Positions 54,220 to 60,198 of a stretch of DNA of 60,198 nucleotides are shown in pieces (position 1 is the first letter of the stretch; the number at the start of each line of letters is the position of its first letter). A program made the translations under genes and the position numbers. Source of the DNA: Solobacterium sp. Its GTDB lineage: Bacteria; Bacillota_I; Bacilli_A; Erysipelotrichales; Erysipelotrichaceae. Location: the NCBI GenBank assembly GCA_022486935.1, contig JAKVJO010000003.1, positions 1-60,198 on the forward strand, written 5' to 3'. The notes below the pieces were generated by a model. That model did not search any database. It was given only the letters and a program-made list of their open reading frames with translations, and had not been told where the DNA came from.

Positions 54220-55677
54220 CTATCCGGTGAATACGCAGTCGTATCTAGGCACATTCAGTACAGAACACATGTACTCATATGCAGTCATATACTGACCGTT
54301 AACAAGATTCTTGAAGACAGAGGCAGACTGGCCGGATGCCAGCTGTACTCCTTTGGTATGAGCAGATGCGTGAAAGGTGTCATGACGGGAACTGACATTC
54401 CAGAATACAATATTCGGAATCTCATAACCGGCCTGCTTGAAACGCAGTGCCATTTCATCATAAAAGCCCCAGCAGGAACCGTCAGTACAGGCGTCAAACT
54501 CCATGTCAGTGATGATGACAATACTGGACGGCATATCCTGCTTTGCGGCATGTGCTTCCACTGCGGCGTTCAATACCAGATTGAAAGCAGCTTCAATATT
54601 GGTGTTGCACTCCCATTCAGCGTTAACCATGTTGAAAGCAATCTGCTTCAGATTATTTCCTTTCAGTGTGACCAGTTCAGGTCTGCCTGAGAAGGTCATA
54701 AACTGATTGGCAAACGGACCATGGTTATGCTGGGCAAAGTAAATACCGAGGCCGACAGAAGTAGCCATTGGCCTTCCGTACATGGAGCCAGAGACATCTG
54801 CCATAATCAGAAAGCGCTCATTGCCTTCAGTATAATCCGGTAGTGCATCCCACTGTGCCTGAAGGGTATCATCAAACTCATTGTGATAAAGAATCTTCTC
54901 AATGATGTCATACGGATAAAGAACAGACGAATGAATGATACTCCTGCCTTTTTTGACAGACGCAATGAATTCAGAAAAACGTTCTTCATCATGCGTAAAG
55001 AAGGCATTGCGGTAATTCATCATTGCCCTGGAAGGAACCTTGGCGTAATCAATCTTCTCATATGCTCTGGCACTGAGATTGACTTCGGTGATATTGATAT
55101 AGCTGCGCAGCGAAGACAGCATCTTACGGTATTCCCGTTCGCCCATGCCAAACGTATCTGCCAGAATACGGGCAAGCCTGACAGTGTTTTTGCTGGAAGT
55201 GGTGATGGAAGGCATCCACTTTGCGCAGAGCGATACAGGCTTGTTTTCTTTCATGCAAGCCATGTCACTGGTCAGCTGTTCTTTGAGAAACGAACAAATG
55301 CCATCTTTGACAGCCGGTGCGTCAATCAGATCTACGAGATCGTCATAACGGCCGAACTCTGCAATATTGGCAAGATTGCCAAGAATCAGGGATGGTTCGT
55401 GCACAGCTAAAAACTGCAGCAGCTGACGGGCGGTTTCCCGCTCACCAAGGCCTTCGCGGATGTCCCTTGCATAAAAAATCATTTTCACTGCCAACTTTGG
55501 ATCTTCTGTATAGGCACGGGAAAACATGGAGAAAAGACGGGATCTGTCGCTCCGCATCGCACCGATGCATGCAAAAAGATCTGTCAGGTCATCATTGCTG
55601 GAACGGAACGCAGTCGCTCCGTTTTCAGTCAGGGTGTGATTCTGGATTGTATTGATTGCTTCGGTCAGTGCAGTCAT
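54220..55677 (-). CDS. Ro60/TROVE-like DUF2828 protein with VWA domain
   Basis: The 485-residue protein starts TLTENGATAFRSSNDDLTDL, then has an all-helical, HEAT-like repeat region (about 30-280) including MIFYARDIREGLGERETARQ. The C-terminal half is a von Willebrand A domain whose metal site is intact (LIMADVSGSMYG, DxSxS; later ITDMEFD). This ring-plus-VWA plan is shared with Ro60/Rsr proteins, which bind misfolded RNA and Y RNAs. DUF2828 proteins themselves are uncharacterised. AGGAGG precedes the ATG. Upstream lie two covarying stem-loops on the same strand and, divergently, a WYL regulator. RNA binding is inferred from fold and context. Confidence 0.82.
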   Translation of the reverse strand: MTALTEAINTIQNHTLTENGATAFRSSNDDLTDLFACIGAMRSDRSRLFSMFSRAYTEDPKLAVKMIFYARDIREGLGERETARQLLQFLAVHEPSLILGNLANIAEFGRYDDLVDLIDAPAVKDGICSFLKEQLTSDMACMKENKPVSLCAKWMPSITTSSKNTVRLARILADTFGMGEREYRKMLSSLRSYINITEVNLSARAYEKIDYAKVPSRAMMNYRNAFFTHDEERFSEFIASVKKGRSIIHSSVLYPYDIIEKILYHNEFDDTLQAQWDALPDYTEGNERFLIMADVSGSMYGRPMATSVGLGIYFAQHNHGPFANQFMTFSGRPELVTLKGNNLKQIAFNMVNAEWECNTNIEAAFNLVLNAAVEAHAAKQDMPSSIVIITDMEFDACTDGSCWGFYDEMALRFKQAGYEIPNIVFWNVSSRHDTFHASAHTKGVQLASGQSASVFKNLVNGQYMTAYEYMCSVLNVPRYDCVFTG

Positions 55678-55707
55678 AAGATAGACCTCCTATATGAAAT
55701 AAGTGAG

Positions 55708-55799
55708 ATGCAGCACAAGACACGGTGGCCGTCAGGCCATAGATTCATCTGATCACATAGAAGAGATTTGCTGTATGTGTCTTTCCATGCTGCATCTTC
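55708..55799 (-). ncRNA. Candidate structured RNA, copy 2 (proximal to the Ro-like gene)
   Basis: On the minus strand a perfect 10-bp outer stem AGATGCAGCA/TGCTGCATCT (55790-55799 with 55708-55717) encloses a small internal loop and a perfect 7-bp stem AAGACAC/GTGTCTT (55779-55785 with 55719-55725). The loop begins with ATACAGCAAATC and contains a hairpin TGGCC-TGAC-GGCCA. It ends 30 bases before the start codon. Copy 1 shares the loop motif and the stem with compensatory changes. It could be a Y-RNA-like RNA or an mRNA leader element. Confidence 0.6.
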
Positions 55800-55800
55800 A

Positions 55801-55882
55801 GAGCGTGTTGACAGGACGCGGGTCATCTACCAGTTCAATTGAGTTGAGTTATAAGGTTTGCTGTATGCGTCCTCACTCTGGC
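55801..55882 (-). ncRNA. Candidate structured RNA, copy 1 (distal)
   Basis: The minus-strand stem CAGAGTG/CGCTCTG (55876-55882 with 55801-55807, one G-U) is followed directly by AGGACGC/GCGTCCT (55869-55875 with 55815-55821). The loop begins ATACAGCAAACC, nearly the same as copy 2. The G-U pair exists only on the minus strand, which gives the direction. Compared with copy 2, two G-C pairs are replaced by A-U pairs in the inner stem. Confidence 0.58.
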
Positions 55883-56052
55883 GGCAAAGGAGAGTTAATG
55901 CCCCGCCGCATTCATATTATTGATTGCCGGAAGGAATAATAGTATGGTTGATGTCAGATGAATTAATGAACCCATATAATATGATGAATATAGGATATAA
56001 TGATAAATATAGTTGCTAATAATACCCCTTAAATGGGGGGTGGAGAACAAAC
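55883..56052. other. AT-rich divergent promoter region between Ro-like and WYL genes
   Basis: This stretch holds another possible minus-strand hairpin (GGCGG/CCGCC, about 55883-55912). A plus-strand TATAAT lies at 55996-56001, about 50 bases before the WYL start. ACCCC/GGGGT (about 56024-56041) forms a hairpin just before the GGTGGAG ribosome site. No clear -35 boxes are seen. The sequence from 55920 to 56020 is much more AT-rich than its flanks. Confidence 0.5.
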
Positions 56053-57057
56053 ATGGAAGAAAAGATCAAGATCAGTCTTTCCAAAACCTGCTATCAGATT
56101 CTGATGAAAGACACCGAGAACTTTGAATTTTATAAGAAGGATGGATCGCTGAACCGGAATGCTTTTTTGAATACGCTGATTGAAAATTACTGTGATGCCT
56201 ATGCAGCCCAGCAGAAAAATACCCTTCAGCTGTTAAGCAAAAGGGTATCTGCATTGCATGGTGTACGTCTGAAGGAAGTTGGTGAGGTATGCAATGAAAT
56301 TCTGAATGATCTCAACCGCAGCCAGCTGGAGAATGGTGAAAAGCTGGAAGTCAGCCTTTCGTTCCGGCCGACAAAAGAAAGCGCATATTCCGTGGAGTAT
56401 ATCAGAGACTGTCTTTCCGTAGGGACAACAGTATCCAACTACTTCCGGATGATGCTTCTGTCCTACAGTCAACAGCCGCAGGATGCCAGGGAAAAGATCA
56501 TATTCCGGAAACAGTATGAAACAATTGCCAGGGCAATCGAAGAACATAAACAGATCTATTTCACGATCCGTGGTAATTCGGCAAGACAGGTATCTCCCTA
56601 TGCAGTTGTCAGCTCCAAAGAGGAACTGTACAACTACATGCTGAGTGAGAGCACTGACGGGACGGTTCATACCAACCGGCTGACCAGGATCACCAATGTA
56701 TCTATTTTGAATGAAGATGCACATATCTCACAGGAGGCACTGCCGATCTTTGAAAAGATGCAGTGGCTCGGCCCGCAGTATAATTTTCTGCCGAAAGAAA
56801 ACTACTCCATTGTGGTAAAACTGACAGCCAATGGCCAGCGGATGTTCAAAGTGATGTATCTGCACCGGCCGATACCGGTCAGTATTGAAGAAGACCGTTA
56901 TCTATTTGATTGTTCTGAAGAGCAGGTGTTTCAGTATTTCTGCAGATTTGGAGAGGCAGCGTACATTGTCAAACCGAAGCGCCTGAGAGAACGGATAAAA
57001 AGCTTCTATGACCGCGGCAGTGAACTGTACCGCGATGATAATCCAGTGAAGAAGTGA
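56053..57057 (+). CDS. WYL-domain regulator with N-terminal ribbon-helix-helix-like segment
   Basis: The 334-residue protein begins KIKISLSKTCYQILMKDTEN and NRNAFLNTLIENYCDAY, resembling a CopG/ribbon-helix-helix DNA-binding domain. A WYL-like Sm-fold domain (about 165-260) follows with IYFTIRGNSARQVSPYAVVSSKEELYNYML, where the basic and aromatic residues of a WYL ligand pocket are visible. WYL regulators sense nucleic acids or nucleotides and often control defence or DNA-damage genes. GGTGGAG precedes the ATG. It is divergent from the Ro-like gene and its candidate RNAs, and probably regulates them. Its stop lies two bases from the convergent MATE gene. Confidence 0.75.
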   Translation: MEEKIKISLSKTCYQILMKDTENFEFYKKDGSLNRNAFLNTLIENYCDAYAAQQKNTLQLLSKRVSALHGVRLKEVGEVCNEILNDLNRSQLENGEKLEVSLSFRPTKESAYSVEYIRDCLSVGTTVSNYFRMMLLSYSQQPQDAREKIIFRKQYETIARAIEEHKQIYFTIRGNSARQVSPYAVVSSKEELYNYMLSESTDGTVHTNRLTRITNVSILNEDAHISQEALPIFEKMQWLGPQYNFLPKENYSIVVKLTANGQRMFKVMYLHRPIPVSIEEDRYLFDCSEEQVFQYFCRFGEAAYIVKPKRLRERIKSFYDRGSELYRDDNPVKK

Positions 57058-57059
57058 TC

Positions 57060-58418
57060 TCAGGCTGCTTTCAGTTTCTTTGTCTCACGCTTGAGATCAT
57101 AGATGGAAAGCACTCCGGCAACCACACCTGCAACCGGGCCGGCATAGAGCAGACCTTCCACGCCGAAGAAGTATCCAAATATCAGCATGCCCGGGACCAG
57201 TACAACCAGCTGTCTGATCAGGATCAATATGCTGGCTTCTTTTGGTTTGCCCAATGATTGCAGGAAAGAACTGGTAACCATCTGGATTGCGTCCATTGCA
57301 AGCATCGACAGATAAACACGCAGACACAGCATTGCGTACTGATTATAGAGCGCATCGTTGGAACCGAAGATGGAGATCACACTCATCGGTGCCAGCTGGA
57401 ACCAGATGGTTGCCGAGATCGTCAGGATCAGGGCGGCACACAATGTGATTTTCAATGTCTTCAGCGCCCGGTCATAGCGATCGCTGCCATAGTTGAAACT
57501 GAGGATCGGCTGGGCGCCGGCCATCATGCCGGTGACAGCAGACTGCAGAATATTGAAGATCTTCATGGTGACACCGAAAGCGGCCATTGGAACATCTGCT
57601 CCGTAGACACTGAGTGCACCATAATAGACCAGCAGGTTATTCTGGATCAGCACAACAACGACGATCATGACCTGGGTGGTAAAGGAAGACATGCCGAATC
57701 TTGCGACCTGGGTAATCTTGGAAGCGCAGTGATGAAATGACTCCTTTGAGAGTTTCATCGTTTTGGTATGCCCGCACAGAAACCACAGGTTGATGAATGA
57801 ATTGGCAATCTGCCCGGCGATTGTGGCAAGCGTTGCACCGGTAACGCCCCATTTCCAGACAAAGATGGTAACTGGATCAAAGATCATATTGATTGCACAG
57901 CCGACAATCATGCCGGTCATGGCAAACTTCGGACTGCCATCAGCCCGGATCATGGACATGGTGGCGGAACTGAAGACACAGAAAAAGATCCCGATGGAAA
58001 TGATTCTTCCATACTGGATGCAGTAGGAATAAGTGGCATCTGTTGCACCGAACAGTCTGCACAGCGGGCCAAGGAAGACGTTATAGACAAGCGCCAGAAT
58101 CAGCCCGATGATGACCAGTCCCAGGATGCCGGCAGCCATGCCCCTGTCTGCTTCTTCGTGCTTTCCTTCACCGTGTTTCAGATTGAAATAACTGGCAGAG
58201 CCATCGCCCAGCATCAGTCCGAATGCCACTGCAAGCATGGTCAGCGGAAAAATGACATTGGTAGCCGCGTTGCCAAGATAGCCGACACCCTGACCGATGA
58301 AGATCTGGTCCACCATGTTGTACAGTGCATTGAGCACCATGGAAACAACACTGGGCAGGGCAAATGCCATCAGCAGTTTTGAAATCTTTTCTGTTCCGAG
58401 TTTTGTTGCGTTATTCAT
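57060..58418 (-). CDS. MATE-family efflux transporter
   Basis: The 452-residue protein has twelve membrane segments. The MATE repeats begin FALPSVVSMVLNALYNMVDQIFIGQGVG and, in the second half, VTMKIFNILQSAVTGMMAGAQPILSFNYG. It would export drugs or toxic metabolites by cation exchange. AAGGAG seven bases upstream selects the ATG at 58418 rather than an ATG five codons earlier. It overlaps the MarR gene by eight bases. Confidence 0.93.
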   Translation of the reverse strand: MNNATKLGTEKISKLLMAFALPSVVSMVLNALYNMVDQIFIGQGVGYLGNAATNVIFPLTMLAVAFGLMLGDGSASYFNLKHGEGKHEEADRGMAAGILGLVIIGLILALVYNVFLGPLCRLFGATDATYSYCIQYGRIISIGIFFCVFSSATMSMIRADGSPKFAMTGMIVGCAINMIFDPVTIFVWKWGVTGATLATIAGQIANSFINLWFLCGHTKTMKLSKESFHHCASKITQVARFGMSSFTTQVMIVVVVLIQNNLLVYYGALSVYGADVPMAAFGVTMKIFNILQSAVTGMMAGAQPILSFNYGSDRYDRALKTLKITLCAALILTISATIWFQLAPMSVISIFGSNDALYNQYAMLCLRVYLSMLAMDAIQMVTSSFLQSLGKPKEASILILIRQLVVLVPGMLIFGYFFGVEGLLYAGPVAGVVAGVLSIYDLKRETKKLKAA

Positions 58419-58854
58419 GCAGGTCTCCTTCATTCAGGTTCCTGATGATCTGTTCAGAGATCTTCAGAAACTGATCCATATCTTCACTCGAAATTCCGCG
58501 GGTAATGCTTGCTTCCATTGCCCGTAAATCCTTTTGGACAGAAGTCTTCTGTCTTAATCCTTTTTCAGTTACTGCGATCTTCTTCAGACGGGCATCGTCT
58601 GGATCTGCAATCCGTCTGATATAGCCGTCCTGCTCAAGATCCTTGATCAGTGCTGATGCACTTGGTGCACGCAGGCAGTACTCCTGTTCAATATCTTTCT
58701 GATAGGTGTCACTGGTACGGTCGATCAGGAAGAACAATACCCGTTTCTTCGCACCGCTCAGGTCATCGTAGGCAGAGATCGCATCCAGCTGACGGCGGAA
58801 CAGATTGGACATCTTGCCGATATCAGTGATAATCGTTTTCCTCTTTGAGGTCAT
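58411..58854 (-). CDS. MarR-family transcriptional regulator
   Basis: The 147-residue winged-helix repressor has LSGAKKRVLFFLIDRTSDTY, the recognition helix RAPSASALIKDLEQDGYI and the wing RRIADPDDARLKKIAVTEKG. GGAGG eight bases upstream favours the ATG at 58854 over 58869. It is co-transcribed with the MATE pump and probably represses both through the inverted repeat over the promoter. Confidence 0.92.
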   Translation of the reverse strand: MTSKRKTIITDIGKMSNLFRRQLDAISAYDDLSGAKKRVLFFLIDRTSDTYQKDIEQEYCLRAPSASALIKDLEQDGYIRRIADPDDARLKKIAVTEKGLRQKTSVQKDLRAMEASITRGISSEDMDQFLKISEQIIRNLNEGDLHE

Positions 58855-58872
58855 TGCCAAAGCCTCCATATA

Positions 58873-58915
58873 CTTAGGAACCTAACTATTATAGATTTCA
58901 TGGAGCAGATGTCAA
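58873..58915 (-). promoter_or_regulatory. Promoter and operator of the marR-MATE operon
   Basis: On the minus strand a perfect TTGACA (58910-58915), 16 bases and a perfect TATAAT (58888-58893). The inverted repeat TTAGG-AA-CCTAA (58874-58885) lies at the start of transcription, a typical MarR autorepression site. Confidence 0.8.
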
Positions 58916-58918
58916 TTA

Positions 58919-58950
58919 TAAAAAGACACCACTTCGATTGAAGTGATGCC
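58919..58950 (-). terminator. Terminator of the carboxypeptidase gene
   Basis: On the minus strand GGCATCACTTC pairs with GAAGTGGTGTC (58924-58950) with two wobbles, followed by TTTTTATAA. The wobbles exist only on this strand. Confidence 0.85.
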
Positions 58951-58958
58951 ATGTGGAT

Positions 58959-60197
58959 CTACTTGATTGTAATGGAGGATACTGCAGTGCCGGCCTTTTC
59001 CTGAGCAGCGGATACGGTAATCGTGTCGCCTGGATTTGCCTTGACGATCCAGGTCAGTTTCTTCTTTGCCGGTGCACTGTATTTGGTGGTGATGTTTCCG
59101 TAATAGTGGGTATCTGTGGCAGTGCGGCTGTAGCCGGAGAGATCACCGACGGTTTCAACTGTCTTGCCGGAGATTGGATCTGCACCTTGCAAGGTGACAG
59201 TTACCGGATGATTTACATGCAGGGTAACTGCTTCGTCACTGAGGCAGGTTGGCAGATATCCGAGGTTGCCTACTGTGGCAGTGATCTGATAGATGCCGGC
59301 ACTTTCTTTGGCACAGGCGATGGAATCGATGCTGAGATGCGGTACGGTCTTTGCAAACCTGACCATGAACTTGGTCATCTTCTCGCATTCCTGCAGCAGG
59401 AAGTTTTCCGGCGGGTTCTGCATGGTGTACTTGATGTTGAAGCCGCCGAGTTCCACATCACCGAACTGCGGATGATGGAACGGTGTCCAGTCCAGCCAGT
59501 ACTGCGGAGCGTTCTTCTTGACCCAGTCCATGCATGCGTTGAACCGCTTCATGGCTGTCGTTGGTTCTTCACTGCGGTGCATGTTCCAGGTGATCGGAAC
59601 ACCTGCCCGGTTGGCAAGATCCCAGAGCTCTACGGTAAATGCCGGAATGCCCTGTGTCTGATAGCACCAGTCATCGAATGCACCGGAGTCATAGTTGATC
59701 TGGTCATCCATGAAGGAATCAAAGATATTGATTGGTTCATATCCCATTTCCTTCTTGGCCATGTTGCCAATGGCAATGAAGGTATCGATATCATGTTTCG
59801 GTGCACTGCTGGCTGCTTTGGTTCCCGGCGGGTAGAGGATCACTCCGCCGCTGGTGTGGTTGGTTGATACGCCGCAGATATTCGGATGGGCAAGCACGAA
59901 GTCCACAACTGCTTTGTTCTCAGGATTGCTCAATGGATATTTGCCAGCGCCGGGCTGACGGGAATCCGGGAACCAGCCGAACGGATAGTTGCGGTTGAAG
60001 TCCAGGCCCCAGGCAGGCTTTGCATGTTTCAGATTCTCACTGCCGTCATAGTCTTCCAGATATCCTTCTGGAAAGATATCGAAGTAATCGCCTTCCATAT
60101 CATCCGGCTGTCTCAGGATCATGGAACAGCCGTCTTTCTTCCAGGCTCCGTAAGGAGTCGGAATACGCATCATGCGGATGACACCGAAGGCGATTAC
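58959..60197 (-). CDS. M14-family zinc carboxypeptidase, C-terminal part (start outside window)
   Basis: The frame is open to the right edge of the window, giving 412 residues without a start. GDYFDIFPEGYLEDYDG, FNRNYPFGWFP, the zinc-ligand histidine in STNHTSGGVILYPPGT and the catalytic Glu in AFTVELWDLANRAG are typical of M14 peptidases. The first zinc motif HxxE must lie outside. A C-terminal beta-rich domain (last 130 residues) with KKLTWIVKANPGDTITVSA looks like an accessory domain. Some family members trim peptidoglycan or dietary peptides; location cannot be judged without the N terminus. Confidence 0.9.
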   Translation of the reverse strand, partial: VIAFGVIRMMRIPTPYGAWKKDGCSMILRQPDDMEGDYFDIFPEGYLEDYDGSENLKHAKPAWGLDFNRNYPFGWFPDSRQPGAGKYPLSNPENKAVVDFVLAHPNICGVSTNHTSGGVILYPPGTKAASSAPKHDIDTFIAIGNMAKKEMGYEPINIFDSFMDDQINYDSGAFDDWCYQTQGIPAFTVELWDLANRAGVPITWNMHRSEEPTTAMKRFNACMDWVKKNAPQYWLDWTPFHHPQFGDVELGGFNIKYTMQNPPENFLLQECEKMTKFMVRFAKTVPHLSIDSIACAKESAGIYQITATVGNLGYLPTCLSDEAVTLHVNHPVTVTLQGADPISGKTVETVGDLSGYSRTATDTHYYGNITTKYSAPAKKKLTWIVKANPGDTITVSAAQEKAGTAVSSITIK

Positions 60198-60198
60198 T

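Noticed and set aside
55801-55882. tRNA-like (YrlA-type) domain in the candidate RNA copy 1
   Set aside because: A short stretch resembles a D-arm (CTCAATTG...GGTAGA), but no T-arm or acceptor stem fits and copy 2 lacks it; not enough to claim a tRNA mimic.
58953-59867. 304-codon open frame antisense to the carboxypeptidase
   Set aside because: The M14 motifs lie on the other strand; this frame has a Cys-rich meaningless translation and would start inside the carboxypeptidase terminator region.

Overview
The window looks like chromosomal DNA of a moderate-GC, fermentative gut Firmicute. My best guess is the Erysipelotrichia, inferred from the gene mix: strong AGGAGG-type ribosome sites, an anaerobic pyruvate formate-lyase, an ECF vitamin-type transporter, a class I-B (PyrK/PyrD) dihydroorotate dehydrogenase, and LplB/YtcP-type sugar uptake. 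No rRNA or taxonomic marker gene is present, so this placement is tentative. There is one tRNA gene, no CRISPR array and no intact insertion sequence.

Layout. 0-5.4 kb: unrelated small units (end of a DUF4143 ATPase, a small membrane protein, a secreted Cna-B-like protein, a PAP2 phosphatase, a COG2509 flavoprotein, a HAD protein). 5.5-9.3 kb: a c-di-GMP-I riboswitch in front of a GGDEF diguanylate cyclase, then an LTA-synthase-like phosphoglycerol transferase that appears to be read from a leaderless mRNA. 9.4-18.9 kb: the complete de novo UMP operon pyrB-pyrC-carA-carB-pyrK-pyrD-pyrF-pyrE behind an attenuator without a recognisable PyrR site. 18.9-22.1 kb: a ZTP riboswitch and terminator controlling pflB-pflA. 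22.2-27.6 kb: two back-to-back LytTR/GHKL two-component systems, each paired with a short gene (49 and 50 codons). These two genes encode closely similar single-pass membrane peptides. 27.8 kb: tRNA-Thr(CGU). 28.1-32.1 kb: an ECF transporter (UPF0397 S component, fused double ATPase, EcfT) with a SAM hydrolase. 32.3-34.7 kb: phosphoketolase.

34.8-52.5 kb is one carbohydrate regulon: LacI regulator and GH94 phosphorylase, then ABC permeases, binding lipoprotein, YesL, GH42 beta-galactosidase, AraC regulator, xylulokinase, DUF4867, a FucI-family isomerase and a GH31 alpha-xylosidase/glucosidase. Two identical 15-bp LacI-type operators and two cre-like sites tie it together. The enzyme set fits xyloglucan-type oligosaccharides: GH31 would remove xylose, GH42 galactose, GH94 would phosphorolyse the cello-backbone, and xylose would run through XylB to the neighbouring phosphoketolase.

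52.6-58.9 kb has an accessory character: an AT-rich AbiE-type (type IV) toxin-antitoxin pair, then a Ro60/DUF2828-like VWA protein divergent from a WYL-domain regulator. Between them lie two tandem, covarying stem-loops transcribed towards the Ro-like gene. This and the twin-peptide signalling locus are the two best candidates for an undescribed system. A MarR-MATE efflux unit and the C-terminal part of an M14 carboxypeptidase close the window.
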